Source: Lethocerus indicus (taxonomy: Eukaryota; Arthropoda; Insecta; Hemiptera; Belostomatidae). Taken from it: a stretch of DNA of 64,000 bases. The notes under the pieces were generated by a model, which was given only the letters and a program-made list of their open reading frames with translations, made no database searches and was not told the DNA's origin. Where the stretch lies: NCBI GenBank assembly GCA_019843655.1, contig JACDQD010000007.1:11219600-11283599 (forward strand). Direction: 5' to 3'. Position 1 is the stretch's first letter. Each line of letters opens with the position of its first letter. This document shows positions 1-12,160 of the stretch, piece after piece. A program made the position numbers and the translations under genes.

Positions 1-1200
1 GGGAATTTAATAAAGATATAGGCCCGGTTTTTACATCCGACCGGTTTGGTTTGATCGCTGCACGGTTACAAAAAACTTGAAGATTAAAAGCGGTTCGTTT
101 TATAAAATTCCCCGATGGAATTTCATGCAATATTCATCCGTATTTAGTCAAAATTATAACTCGAAGTGGATCGCTTCGGATCTTTTACTTATGGCGAAGT
201 TGCAGAACTCTTTTAAAATTGTTTGCAACTTTTATTTTACCTTATGATTTTAGGAACAAAACTTTCACGATTTTTGAGACGTTTCACTGGAATTTCACAA
301 TTAGTTTCATACATTAATATGTAGTATTAGAGTTTCTTCGTGGACGTCCTGCGATCTGGAAACACAGCATCGATTTCATGTATAGACATAATTATGAGTA
401 AAAGGACAATGTTATGATACGTAAAATTTAAAAATGCATTTAATTTGATCCTTTCTAGATTTGAGTTGCTATGCGACGCGTATGGGGTTATCATGTAAAC
501 CCATAGTTAAGTTTTGAAATTTCTGGCTGGGACCGTTTAGATCGTGTGCAAAGCCTAGCAACGCCTAGCAGATGGGTACTTACAAAAGGAAATTTGCCGA
601 TATTCAATTTTAGACCTACGAACTGTCGGAATACCCGATAGGACTCTCGCTGATAGAATAAATAAAGTTCAAAGGAAGCCTGCAACAAAGCCCACTCAAA
701 GTAAGCGGAAGAGACCCGGCGTCTGCCTTATTTTAAATTATTATTACATTTCTTCCAATTGAAATACTGCGAACGCCAATGCAAGCCAAAGGCGATGGCT
801 ATGAGTGATGGCTCAGTTTCGAAAAATATTCGAAAGCAATCTCAAGAAATATTATACCTTACCGGAGATAAATATTCGAAGCGTATCCATTCGATCGTCC
901 GGCAGGCTTACCCCATTAAAACTTATAGGTTTCTCCGTCAACAGCCAGAGAACATTACTGTTACTGATTTTAAATAAAACAAGAAGCGAGAGAGAAGTGA
1001 TGCGAGCTTCTAACTATCGAAACATTATTCTTACGCAAATTGCTCGCAATTTTCTCAACTTGTTTTGGTATAACGATAGTGGAGTAAGCAGAGAATTTTG
1101 AATAGAGTGATCTGACCCACCTGTACTACATTCAAATGACACGAAATAGTATTCGTTTTTATTGACTGAGGAAACTTTAAATTTTGTTCAGTTCAAGATG
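1..1200. other. Gene-free AT-rich stretch
   Basis: No convincing coding sequence, RNA gene or repeat is seen. Short frames here overlap one another on different strands and show no recognisable domain. Confidence 0.6.
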
Positions 1201-1580
1201 TGATTGTGTCCAACGGTTAAGGGGGTGAACCGGTGGGCGCCGGTTAATCGCCGGTAATTCCGGGAATTAATAAAATATCACGCCGGGGGTGGTCTAAATG
1301 AATGCGGAATTTGGAACCGGATTCAATAAAGGGAATGCGGTGTTGGGAGGACCGTGTGGAGAGTTGCGAGCGCACGGCGGGCGCCCTGAAATTGCGCTAA
1401 TCAGATTTAGGCCGGGAGTCGAAATTCGATTGGGAGGGTGAGAGCGGGCGCCGAAATGAAATTCGAAACGCGCAATACCCGTATTGTTATTCGGGCCGCG
1501 TCAACAGACAAAAGGACCGCCGTTTTAATTGCGAGTCAAAATTTTCGACTCCCAATTCGGTCGCCTCAGCCTTTATCACG
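1201..1580. other. GC-rich, CpG-bearing patch
   Basis: The stretch is clearly richer in G+C and CpG than its flanks. It holds a 6-bp inverted repeat (AACCGG and CCGGTT around a 6-base loop near 1228-1245). No coding potential is visible. It resembles the other GC patches of the window, which may be regulatory, but nothing in the bases proves it. Confidence 0.4.
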
Positions 1581-2926
1581 GCCAAGAACGTGTGTGATAA
1601 AAACCTGTCTGTAGACTTGTCGACTTGCCCAAACCTACTGGAGTCAAAGTTAGATAACTACATACTGATACTCGACGACAGGAGAATACGAAGAAAAATA
1701 AATAATAAAGTTGATGAATATTTTGATGCTGTGATTGATCGAGTGGAAGGTCGTCTTTGAGAAATATATATTCTATATATTATGCAGGAAAATAAAGAGA
1801 CGAAGAAGTAGAAGGAAGTAGAAATTGGATTACACTTGTACCGTTGTTTTACTCTTTGAAAAATTCTACAGAAAGAGAATTTTATCCATATATTTCAAAT
1901 TTTATTTTAAACGCCTCCTCCGTTCACGTTTAAACATCTGGCAGCACAACACCTTTCGTTTGAAGTCAATCATTTTCATATCCTAGTGTACCTTCTAAGT
2001 TCTCCAACGAAGAGCACAAAATTGTATGAAATTTAATATTGGAAACACTACAATAAAGAGAAATTTACTGCGCTAATGCGTTGACCAGAGCAATATCGAT
2101 AAAACGGGCAAATATTGTCAGAAATATATTCAATCCCCGATACGGCCGAAATGGCAGTAAGGGCCGGGGATTAACCGGTCCGTTTGAAACTTTTCAATTA
2201 CGTGTACTAGAATATTCTACCGCCTTTATTTTATTTTTTTCGAAAATTTCCCGCGTCCTCAATCGCCCGGCTGCTAATCTCGGACATAATTGAAAACCGA
2301 GCCCGTGGCGGTTGGTTGCGAGTAGGCGGTATTGGACCGAGAGCGGGATGAGAAAAAAAGATATCGGGTCTTTATTACTGTTTTACGACGACATTACGAT
2401 TAAAAGGCAGCTTCCTAACGGCCGGTTACCGGGGCCAGCACCAAATAGAGTGATATTAATATCGTCGGCCTGTAGGACCGACCGTACGAGCTTCCACAAG
2501 CGCCAACAGATATGAGCCGTATTAAGCGGTATTCAAAAGAGATTATTAAGGCCATTTAGATTAAATTTTCATTAAGGCGTGGGTTTCCCGCGTCGGCCGG
2601 AATATGTAGTGCCGGAATCGTTTCCAGACCACAATGAATATTGTACCTGGTAAAGCGTTTTTTGTATTCGACACAAGAGGACTCGGTTACTGTTATATTG
2701 TGTATGCAAAAACCGTTTAAACGTTTTAACGCAATAAGTTCAAAGGGATATGTTTAAACGACCGAAGTTGCGAAATAGATGCTGGCATTGTTACCTCAAG
2801 AACCCATGAAGGGGCCATCAGATTGTGGCAAATGTTAACAATATTTTCTCTTTGAATACCTTCAGACACTGAAAAGTATTGAAGAGTGACCTATGGTCTG
2901 GGAAACAAAGAAAAGCACGGAATTAA
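1581..2926. other. Gene-free stretch
   Basis: Mixed AT-rich sequence with a moderately GC-rich part at about 2140-2620. The short open frames at 2081-2293 and 2312-2515 match no family I know and lie within GC-rich bases where stops are rarer. Confidence 0.5.
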
Positions 2927-2990
2927 ATACTTCGTAGTATCCGACGATTCCAATTTTTCGTTCTATCCGTTATCGCCCCAGGGCAGGGAG
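2927..2990 (+). repeat. Short duplicated element, copy 1
   Basis: This stretch aligns with 3309-3382 in the same orientation. The core is a shared CAATTTTTCGTT followed by TAT/CATT, then an ATCGCCCC block and an AGGG(G)A block. Upstream similarity is weaker but reaches an AATACTTC/AATTATTT block. Both copies happen to be open in the same reading phase and share N-F-S-F and a following S-P, so either a coding or a non-coding duplication is possible. No family is recognised. Confidence 0.6.
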
Positions 2991-3308
2991 AGTATTACCG
3001 CGGCGGGGGGCGGGATATTGGAGCCCTCCGCGGCAGACGTCGAATTGTGGATTGTGCGGGATGGAGGCTACGAGGGGATGGAGGGATGGAGAGATGGAGG
3101 GTTAAATGAAAGGGAGAGGCCGAGTGTTTGAGTGTCAATAGTGACTACGTCGTGCTCCACGGACCGGCCGCCAGATTAAATGGGGACCACAGCCACCCCG
3201 CCCAACACAGTCACACAACATTGTCACCGCCGACGTTTTCGCATCGGGTATTACCGATCGTTCGGCCCTACTAAACGGAGGGGAGAGCCTAGATATTGGA
3301 GATTAGCT

Positions 3309-3382
3309 GAAAATTATTTTGGTGTCGGGGTCTCTGACAATTTCAATTTTTCGTTCCATTCGGGATCGCCCCGACCAGGGGA
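3309..3382 (+). repeat. Short duplicated element, copy 2
   Basis: Partner of 2927-2990, about 390 bases downstream. The best block (3341-3377) is about 80 percent identical by eye, with small indels. It sits next to AT-rich DNA and shows no splice sites strong enough to call an exon. Confidence 0.6.
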
Positions 3383-3951
3383 AAACCTCCGAAGCGTACA
3401 GATTTACTTTCCGCTTTTTTAATTGGATAACACACGGTCATGTCATCTTTAGTAGAATTCTTAGTAAATATTTTTAGTATCTTGTATTTATAAAACAATT
3501 CGCGTGCAGTCAGAAAAACAACAACTCAAATATACGAACATAAATGAAAATAAACAGTTTATACCTTCCGCGTGTATTTTTATGGTATTTTAGTTTAATA
3601 AAAATCCGATTTCGGCTGTCAATGATATTATTATTTACTTCCGCCTCCACTCTCCTATTTAGTGACTTCAATTCCCGTAATATAATTTTTGATATGGAGA
3701 ACAGAAATTCTAAGGCAGGTAAGAAGGAAGAAAGGGCATGAAAACGCCGGTTCGGAGTAGAGGAGTTTAATTCGATTTAGAAGATTATACAATTGAGCGT
3801 GACTTATTCTTTGGAAATTTTTTTTAGTCCCGAATCGCAGGGAAACGGGCCAAGGAAGGCGTAGTGGCGGGGAAGACTTTTAGCCCATTAGCGGGTACGG
3901 CGGTGCCTCCTCGGTGAGGGGAAAAACAAAGGAGGGCGGTAGGTCTTTGTT

Positions 3952-3954
<3 letters not shown>
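3383..3954. other. Gene-free stretch
   Basis: AT-rich to about 3760, then increasingly purine- and GC-rich up to the GA microsatellite. No gene or recognisable repeat is seen. Confidence 0.5.

Positions 3955-4029
<75 letters not shown>
3955..4029. repeat. (GA)n microsatellite, 75 bases
   Basis: Uninterrupted GA dinucleotide run. It creates artificial Arg-Glu or Ser-Leu repeat frames on both strands, which are not genes. In insects, GAGA-factor-type proteins can bind such tracts. Whether that matters here is unknown. Confidence 0.98.
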
Positions 4030-4031
<2 letters not shown>

Positions 4032-4100
4032 CGGGCGCAATTTCAACGGTAGAGGTCGGCAGCCGATACGGTGGGCCCCACCATTACCGCCGTTCAAAAG

Positions 4101-4137
4101 CCGCCACCGCCGCCGCCGCCGCCGCCGCCACCGCCCC
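4101..4137. repeat. (CCG)n-type trinucleotide tract
   Basis: A run of CCG/GCC triplets with two A interruptions, 70 bases downstream of the GA tract inside a GC-rich patch. It encodes poly-Ala or poly-Arg in some frames, but no gene context supports translation. Confidence 0.95.
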
Positions 4138-6252
4138 CAAACCGTTAATGATAGTACAGTCCCCCTTTGACGCTGGGCCCATTTTTCCGGCCGCCTCACG
4201 TGTGCTCACCGGAATTTTCCTCCAGGCGCCTCAGCCAAAAGGTAGGGCGAAATCAAACGAAAGAACCGCCCCGCTACCGCTCCCGCAGCCTTCGCGTTTT
4301 TCGTGGCCTAAACCACGGTGTCCTATTATGCAAAACGGAAGCCACGAAGTTATAAGGCCTCCTATACATCAAGGCACAGGCTTGTTTGTATATACGCGCA
4401 TAAGGGAGAATTTATTGACGCGAATACGTCGATATACGTCGTTATGTTAAGTTTCCACCATGTTCCGAATACTATAAAATCTATAATCTTTGTTTAGAAT
4501 TTCGTTTGCCTAATGTACAGGTTTGTGGTTATTTCCTTCGTAATTTTTACCCATCATTTTGCGACTTTTTTCAAGAAATTATTTTGTAAATAATTTAACT
4601 GTAACTGGATATATATTCGTAATTTCATTTTGTAGCTTGATTTCAAGTGGCTGAAGAATAAAAACTACAGAGGCGGGAGAATTCTAAATGAAGATACAAA
4701 TTCGCTTTTTCTTCGTTCGCTTTGCCGGGAATCGTACCGATTAAATAAAAATTTGGAGTTTATTACTCGAAAAGTATCCTTCTTTCGGGGCGAGAAAATA
4801 AGCCCCACTATCTGTGTTCTAACCGATACGGTCTTGTAGAGAGAAGTAGCCCGGGCGTCCTTTTGTAAGAAGTTCACTGGGGTTCTATCTCTCCGCCTCC
4901 CCCGTCCAGTCAGTCCCGCCTTCAGAGCCGCGCACGGCTAAGGAAAACCGAACTACTTCTCTCCCTTTGAGAGCCCCCGGCTCTCCTTTCGGATACAAGA
5001 CCAATCCTGTATAAGTGAAAAACTTTTTTTTCAATAAATTTAATGGCCCCCCGCCCGCTCGGCTCCTTCAAATACGGAGAGTTAAACACTTTGTCGAAGA
5101 ATTTCATTACTGGTGAAGAAAGAGGAGATGGTCGTGGAGGGAGGCCCGATTTAACTCGTTTCAATCCGCTTCAGTACCCGGTTCTCTTCTTCTTCTTCAT
5201 CCCCTTCTCTTCTGAGTCTCCTCTGAAGATAAAGGCGACCTCGTGAAATACCTCCAATCGGTCCGACGGGGGTGGGCGTTTGCTTAAAACTGAATTATAC
5301 AATATTTGCTTTGATGAAAAATATATTGCCAATTTTCAGAGAGGGCGGTCGTTTTCATACCGTCGAGTCGCAGACAGCGTCCGAAATTAAAATGTCGGAA
5401 AAACGCTTATTGGATATATACTATTCCTCCGGAATGATTTCTTCAATTTCCAGCTTCTTACTACGCCGATCGTTCTTTATTATTTCAAAGAAATTGCCCG
5501 TTACCCCTGCCGAGTGATTTAATTTATTTTTACTTTACTCCGACATCTTAAATAAGATAAAACTAAAAATAAATACCGAATTGATAAACTAGGCACCCTG
5601 AAGTTACACGTGTTATTTTACTAAGGAAACTCTCGTCTTTTACAAAGGAACTCTTTTATAAAGTGCTCTCGTATCGAGACGGGGAAAATTTTTAGATTGA
5701 AAATCAGTAACCTAGCTTTTTACAATATTCTGCATGGTAGAAGTAAAAGTACGTCGAAAAATTGGAACAGGAAACGTTTCTTAACGTGGGATATATACGA
5801 ACATTTACTCTGCATACAGTCCTTAGTATTCTGGGGCATATAATCAACAGGTATTTTTTAATTCATTCACTTCTATCCTACGACTCACCTATGGCCGCTC
5901 TTTAATCCTAATGGCTGTGTCTCGCTACCACACATCTGAAGAATACACATTTAAAGGATATTCAATGCCAGCTCCCGGGGTGTCCTTCCATCCTCAGAGA
6001 GGTCCCCGTACACCAATACTGTGACCCTTTTGTTGTGACCCCAAATGATATATCGCGTCTTAATATCCTGATTTTATGATAAAAAGGCCGATGGCGGTTG
6101 TTCTCCAAGACAGGGCAAATGTGGGATTCTCCTCGATCCATTCATCCGAAAATGCTGGGGAAGCTGACTCCAATATCCACGGGGCTGCGTTGTGTTTTCG
6201 AGTGTATCGGACCTTAAGGGAAGGTGGGCCGTGTTGGCTTTGTTCAGTGGCC

Positions 6253-6255
<3 letters not shown>
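4138..6255. other. Gene-free stretch
   Basis: Includes a GC-rich shoulder to about 4320, a pyrimidine-rich part near 5180-5225 and otherwise AT-rich DNA. No gene, RNA or transposon is recognised. Confidence 0.5.

Positions 6256-6320
<65 letters not shown>
6256..6320. repeat. (AG)n microsatellite, 65 bases
   Basis: Uninterrupted AG/GA run flanked by GC-rich bases. It is the second long GA tract of the window and produces artificial dipeptide-repeat frames. Confidence 0.98.
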
Positions 6321-6324
<4 letters not shown>

Positions 6325-7975
6325 TGGCAGGGAGTTAATTCTAAGAAAGACCGTCCGAAATACATTCCTAGAGGGGCGGGGGCGTCCCTTTGTCTCTACC
6401 TCGTCTAATAGCGAAACGCCCGGACTCTCAAAACTCCATCTCGGACTTCAAAATGGCAGAGGAGCCGGCTGATTAACGCTTTTTGATAATTCCCCCCGGA
6501 GGAGAAACAATTCCCGGCCGGGGCTCCGAAATTGGAAGCCGTAATTAGCGAGAGGTCTGGTCTTGGGGTACTTTGAGAATTATGCAGTTTCGAGACGGAT
6601 GAATTTGGGTCACGTTTAGTATACAATGAATGTATTGTTTAATATATTCCTCGCTGCGTTTGTTTTAAGCTACCGCGTTTTGTTATTTTCCTTTTTGTGT
6701 ATACATAAAAGGTAAAAACTTTTAAATAACTTGACCTACCTTATCGGAGACAACACAATACCTAAAATCGGACCTTGAATCGAGGCCTGTCGACGAGGAA
6801 ATTCTTTATTCATCAGCAAATTTGAAATTGAAATGTACCGTGTTATTTTCATTAATCCGATAGAATAAGCTATGCCAATGGTATCATCAATTATAATTGT
6901 AGAACAGAACTCTATAAATAAATATGTGCACTCTCTCTTATCGACGTTACTGTCGGTACATATTAATTAACACAAACAAATTAATGGACTTCAGCTCGCA
7001 ATTACCCGTCCAATAACTTCTGGCAATGGCTGGAAAAGAGGGAGAGCTCACGCGAATCCTCGTGTCCTTAAATACAGGCTCTGACAATTACTTACCGTCC
7101 GATAAGACACATGTCGCTCCTCCTAATACCGTTTCATTGTCATTATCCTTTATGATAAACGTTTACTGCGATTGGCGGAGATTCAGTGCTTCAGTTTTCA
7201 TAGCATGCAAGGGCGCTCCGAGGCATCCTCATGTTCATCAAATCTCATATTCATCTTATCTTAAAAACAAATACACTTATAATACAGTTTTAAGTAAATC
7301 ATCCGTCGTCATCTATTTATTAATTTAAATTAAATTCATGCCGCGGCGAACGACGCACAGGATGCTGAACTGGATGAGGAAATACCTCCCATTTTTATTT
7401 ATTTGGAGAGACACAATTTGCTGTCAAATTTTCTCCCGCCGTGCGTTCCGTTGCTAATTTGTTGAAAAACCATCCGCTTGTCATAGCCCAGAAAGAGATT
7501 TCTGGAGAACATATGAATTTTTAATACTTTCACGACAGCAAAATAATGCATTTTTAGGGGAACTCCAATATTTTTATTTATTTCATCGTTTAAAATTTCA
7601 CACTTTAGCCATTTCCATTTCTGTTATTTCGGTATTAATATTGGAGTGTGGATGTCACAATTTTTCATCGGAAGCCGGCACCACTACTCCGACTGGATAC
7701 AATGCTTCCTCTTTTTCCCCAATAAACATTATTTTCTATTTAATGTGATATAGTATTGTGTATACAGTTATGTTTGTTAATAATTGGCATATGTATCATA
7801 ATCTGCGGGGAAGTACAGTCGAAATTGTTCTGTAGATTATATCCAGCGGTGTATATTAAATCCTCGGGGAAGTTGAATTTAATTGTCCTCTGGCTAGACT
7901 GCAGACGGTATTAAATCCGCTCGCTGCATTAGCCGTATTGTGCAAGGCCGGAGCTGCATGTTATCTGGCCGGTAG
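6321..7975. other. Gene-free stretch
   Basis: A GC-rich shoulder runs to about 6560, then AT-rich DNA. The open frame at 7026-7328 matches nothing known. No repeats beyond short homopolymers. Confidence 0.5.
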
Positions 7976-8137
7976 TAACTGCTAATAAATCTGCGGCTTA
8001 TAGCCGCACTCGGGGCCGTATACTAAGAATGTATACTGGCAAGTAGGAACAGGCCGGCAAGCGCGGACCCAGTTTAATTGGTCATATCTCTCCCCCTAGC
8101 AGCGGATCGAGTTGGCGCCGCGGAGTTCTTAATTGTA
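7976..8137 (+). promoter_or_regulatory. Duplicated non-coding element, family 1, copy C (diverged)
   Basis: The order of blocks matches copy B at 18061-18303. First comes TAACTGC plus ATAAATCTG (7976-7992), then AGTTTAATTGG followed by T(C/T)ATATCTC (8071-8090), then GAGTTGG, then TTAATTGTA (8129-8137). Spacers differ in length and sequence between copies. The conserved blocks carry TAATTG cores typical of homeodomain-binding sites. No frame is maintained, so a cis-regulatory element is the likeliest reading (inference). A tRNA, structured RNA or transposon fragment is not suggested by the sequence. Confidence 0.65.
7992..8008. other. Perfect 7-bp hairpin inside family 1 copy C
   Basis: TGCGGCT and AGCCGCA flank a TAT loop. 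The inverted repeat is not kept in copy B, so it is probably not the conserved function of the element. Confidence 0.6.
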
Positions 8138-8694
8138 AAATAGCAACGCTATGGAACAACCAGATTTCAGCGGTGCAATAAAATCCGTCTTACGTCCTAA
8201 ACTGACCTGAAGCCACGGGTCAACTAGCACTAATGTCACCCCATTTATTACGAATATATTACACTTTAGGAACGTACAAATTAAATTTCGTCGGAATTAT
8301 TATTCTTCTTTATTCATTGAACGAAATGAATATCCCATGAGATTAAAAAGGGGGTATTTTTTCGTTATTCCTTAACTGGATTTGTTGGCATTTGGGAGAG
8401 GTTTTTTCTCGGAATTGCTTGGGCACTGAATCTTCAGGTGTCTTACTTCTAAATCTTCTCCCTGGGACACTACAATTTGTAGACTCACTTCCCGAGTAAA
8501 AACGACTCACTAGTATCACTAGTTTCGGCTTCCCCGGATTGTGACTAATTGTCCTACAGACGGCGTCTGTGCAAGAAAGTAAGCTCCGATCCGACGGCTT
8601 CTAGAAATAGTATATTATAACGTGCAGTTTTTTAGGCCTCCAAGTACCAGGAAAATGTATAGATAATGTCTATAATGCTCACCAGCACAAGTGA
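8138..8694. other. Gene-free stretch
   Basis: AT-rich spacer between family 1 copies C and A. It holds a minor inverted repeat near 8311-8332 (8-bp arms). Nothing else is recognised. Confidence 0.45.
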
Positions 8695-8718
8695 TTTCAC
8701 TGGAATCGAACCAGGAAA
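8695..8718 (-). other. tRNA T-arm-like hairpin with a perfect B-box match
   Basis: On the minus strand the sequence carries GGTTCGATTCC (8702-8712), a full match to the RNA polymerase III B-box consensus. It sits in a CTGG/CCAG stem extended by TTTC/GAAA with one bulged base. No A box, acceptor stem or anticodon arm could be placed, so it is not called a tRNA. It could be a relic of a tRNA-derived SINE, or chance. Confidence 0.3.
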
Positions 8719-9078
8719 CTGGAATGAGTTGCCTCTGCTACCATATTGATTTTTAATTTATCTACGCGTCGAACGTCGGAAAAGGCTTTCGATAGCCTTC
8801 AGAACCATTACGTTTCTGGGGAAATACATATATATAAGATTATTTTCGCCCTCTTAAAATTCTTCTCATACCACTGGATATGACTTTAAATTAATTGTTT
8901 TTAATGTTAATACTTTTGTAGCCGTCCGCTATTAGCATATCAAAACGATGTGACGCTCGGAAGGCCCCAAGTAGGAGTCGAGATGTTAACTGGAAGGTAG
9001 CGGCGAATGTATAGGCGACAGGTAAGGGGTCGGAGGGTCTCCGTGTGCGGCTGAGATATAGGACCTACAGCCGGCGGT
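8719..9078. other. Gene-free lead into family 1 copy A
   Basis: AT-rich to 8940, then GC-rich. It shares an AGGCCCCA word with the region upstream of copy B at a different spacing, which is suggestive only. Confidence 0.4.
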
Positions 9079-9169
9079 AAGTTTAATTGGTTATATCTCG
9101 TATAAGCCAAGTTAGCGACGCCCCGGCTAAGTTAATTGTACTAACAGGTTGGGAGGGCGTAAATTGAAG
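9079..9169 (+). promoter_or_regulatory. Duplicated non-coding element, family 1, copy A
   Basis: The first 35 bases (9079-9113) are identical to 18191-18225. After a GC-rich spacer that is shorter here, GGCTAAGT, TTAATT(G/C)TACTAACAGGTTGG and AGGGCGTAAATTGAAG follow, nearly identical to copy B up to 9169. The blocks hold TAATTG homeodomain-type cores. No reading frame survives the spacer indels, which argues against coding. Identical words separated by variable spacers are what one expects of a duplicated enhancer or silencer under constraint. The target gene lies outside the window. Confidence 0.85.
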
Positions 9170-9985
9170 AGGTGGATGTGTTTGTGCGGCATTATGTCGG
9201 GCCGTCCTCAGATTTACGTTGCGGCTGGATATTAACACGGCCTTGGGCTACTGTCTCCAAGCCAATTCTGGTGGACAATCTACACTCCAGATTCAACCTA
9301 TCCGACCGCATCACTGTAACGCCCTTCTCGCCTCCCACCGCCTAAATGTCCCTATGAATTAAAATTTAATGCGGCCAAGAAGAGAGTTCCGAGTAAATGA
9401 GGTGCAAATTTGCAGTTAGGACGTTAATCTTGCCCTAGGTGAACACACCTACTCGGAAACTGCTCAGTGATATACTACTTAGTCGATGTCGACAGGTTAT
9501 CCAGGAGGGGGGCTTTTCCAGTCACTTCCGGTAACAACTAGGTAGAGGACTTGGTTCCGTTCATCGGAATTTCGAATTAAAGGGAAAATGAGGCAGCCCA
9601 CATAATTGCAAATGTGGGAGCGTGATAATAAAAGTAACTGACCATCCTCGCTATAAATTGCCGCTTAATTTGAAATCAGAGCAATTCGTGTAAATTATAG
9701 TCCCGCAACAGGTTGCCGTTCTTATTATAGTGAAACGAACCCGGTAGCCGTGAAATCCGACGAAATAAAAACTAATATTGCGAACGCACGGAATAAACGA
9801 AATAATCTATTTGAGCGTGCGCTGCATATTGGAGGCATGATAGGGCCGATGCAGTTGCAAGGTGGGACTGAGAAGATCCGAAGCGGGGACGATGGAAAAA
9901 TAAAATATACGTACGTATATGTATATGCGGCAGGTATCGTCTGTGTATAGTTCTCGTCAATGGAGGAGCCCTTTGTCGTGGGCGA
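9170..9985. other. Gene-free stretch
   Basis: Mixed composition. Contains a perfect 16-base palindrome at 9905-9920 built from ATATACGT and its complement. No gene is recognised. Confidence 0.45.
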
Positions 9986-10400
9986 CATTTGATTTAGTGT
10001 TGGGCGGGGCGGGGGGGGGGCAGGGGAATGTGCGGGCGAGATAAAGAGGCGGCAGTCGGGCATCAGTCAAAGTGCCGTCGCACGGCTCGTTTCATCCAAT
10101 TTCTGGGCCGCCCCACTCGAAGAATATTCATCGGGGCCCGAGATAGGAGAGCCGGGCCCCCCAGCGTAGACACGAGTGTTAAGAGAGAGACGAATTGGCA
10201 TTTGGAAACTTCTTAACGCTGGTGGTAGGCGGGAGGCGAAGGGGTGGAGGGGATTTATCCCAGACCTCGACCCAAGGAGCAAAAATTGAGTCCCCCGGGA
10301 AATCGCTCCCGCGGAGAAAATTCTATTTTTCTTCCCTCCCCCCCCGTCTAACCCCTCGCCCACCGTCGCCTCTTTTCGACTGGAAATATTTGAACCCGAC
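9986..10400. other. GC-rich patch with a 10-base G run
   Basis: G and C tracts include GGGCGGGGC followed by ten G at 10011-10020. Frames open on both strands here reflect base composition. No domain is recognisable. Confidence 0.5.
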
Positions 10401-10549
10401 TTCACGGGTAAATACATTTTTTATTGGTCTAAAAATGTGTTTACGATTGAGTCTATTCCCGGCGGGGATATTCCCGTTGTCCGGCTTTTATTTAAGCCCT
10501 TTGACTCTAGCCCTACTAAACGTAATATAACCTCAGAGCCTTTGCCTCC

Positions 10550-10800
10550 AAGATTTTTCGAGACATTGTGGGTTGCACTTATCGCTTGTTAATTTTGATT
10601 ATTTTAGCCTGAGCTTTGTTTATTTTGTCTTGAGTTTGACTCGTTTAAACCAACTTGGTTTTTTGTATGCTTATGTAGTTCAGTTTTATCGATAAAACTA
10701 GTTTGTTTTGTAGCTTTGAGTTAATTTTGTTTACTTTCGCCTCATGTTTTTGTCATTTTTATGTTTTATGACTTATTTTGGTTTGGTCTTTCTCCGCAAG
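10550..10800 (+). other. T-rich strand-asymmetric tract
   Basis: The plus strand is markedly T-rich over about 250 bases with repeated TTTGTTT, TTTTGT and GAGTTT words. That suggests an old degenerate tandem repeat or replication/transcription-coupled skew. It encloses the perfect palindrome at 10682-10699. No gene is visible. Confidence 0.5.
10682..10699. promoter_or_regulatory. Perfect 18-base palindrome with a TATCGATA (DRE-type) core
   Basis: AGTTTTATC is followed directly by its reverse complement GATAAAACT. The centre contains TATCGATA, the motif bound by DREF in Drosophila promoters and domain boundaries. A second TATCGATA occurs at 55794-55801. The motif match is seen directly. Binding is inferred from other insects. 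Confidence 0.5.
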
Positions 10801-11427
10801 CCTGAGTTTTACTGTGTATGCTCATAATATATGAATGTGTGGTGTTTTGGAGTGGGTGTGTATTTATTCCATGTATAATCCATGGTTTATGTGTGCCGGG
10901 TGGCTGGGATCGCTTGCCCCGAGGTATGTGCCCAGGACCTAATACCCTCTGCGGGTCATTCATATTTGATTCCCCCGTTTATGCAATTTATTGCCGCCGT
11001 ATAGTCACTCTATTATTTGGTCTCATGCTATCTTGAGAAGTGTAGATTTGTCGCCGTCATCTTTAGCATCCCGCCAGAAGTTGTAACGGGTTAATGGGAG
11101 GAATAACATTGCCGCAATAATTTGCAGTAAAATTCAGTTTGATTTGGATGATGTAGCAACAGCAGTATTTTAATGACAGCAATGATGTGTGTAGTAGCAA
11201 CAGTAAATAAACTAACAAATAATGAATTAACAAAATTATAAATTGTTTCGCTTTGTTCCGTACTCTAATGGTTCCTGTCAATATTTAAGATATCTTAACT
11301 ATCAACAATCACTTCAAGTAACACATTTATTTTGAAATGTTTTTTGCGAACTAACGTTATAAGGGTACTATATTTTACAGAGGGACTCATTTATGCCTTT
11401 TATGTGTGGCCAGTTCGGGTCTCACTG
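10801..11427. other. Gene-free stretch
   Basis: AT-rich with G/T-rich parts. Overlapping short frames lie on both strands and no homology is recognised. Confidence 0.45.
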
Positions 11428-11490
11428 ATTATTATTATTATTATTATTAGGTTTTGTGAGAGAGAGGGGGAGAGAGCGAGAGAGAGAGAT
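11428..11490. repeat. (ATT)n followed by imperfect (GA)n
   Basis: ATT triplets at 11428-11449 are followed within ten bases by an interrupted GA-rich run to 11490. Confidence 0.9.
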
Positions 11491-12160
11491 ATACACTGAA
11501 CATATAGCCGGGAGAGATTTAATCGGAGTGGCTTAGTTAGTCTGCATTACCACTGGAAATTCACACGTTGTATACACAAAAGGAAATTAACCCGCTGCAT
11601 AAAACGCGTCCGCTTTGATACCTCCGAGTGTGGACGTCTGTGTGTGACGCGTTTGCTCTCGAGTCAAATATCATCATTGAACTTAATTAACGTTTACGAT
11701 ATTCTATAGGGGCCAAATGGGGAGCAGGATGTCAGACACGGAAGATCTCACCCTCCACCTAATATTGCAATACTGTTGAATCTGAAATTGAACATTTTTC
11801 TAACCTATTTTCAGAGCTTTTTTCAGGAAATTATGAGGAGCTTAATCTTAATTCAATTCTTAAACACTTAATCCGATATTAGCTAAAACAAAATTTTAAC
11901 TTATCAATTTCTGTAAACGAGTAGTGTACAATGTACACTGTAGAATGTAATGGAAATTAAAAATATTATAGAAATAAATTTACTGATATTTGATAATGTA
12001 AATTTAGTTTCTGTTGAATTAAATGTTAAGTGAACATCTGCAAGTGGGTTTGATTTTTACCGGCGGTACAATTAAACGCTGTGTTGAGGATTCTTAAATC
12101 AACAAAAGCGAATACACGGAGAACAAATCCTGTAGTTATTTGCGGGGTCCAAAAACTGGT
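11491..12160. other. Gene-free stretch
   Basis: AT-rich, with nothing recognisable beyond short A/T runs. Confidence 0.5.

Noticed and set aside
3914..4450. Longest open frame of the window (178 codons) with Arg-Glu repeats, and its minus-strand Ser-Leu counterpart
   Set aside because: Both are created by the (GA)n and (CCG)n tracts. No domain lies outside the repeats.
6060..6472. Open frames across the second GA tract
   Set aside because: Same artefact: dipeptide repeats with unremarkable flanks and frames open on both strands.
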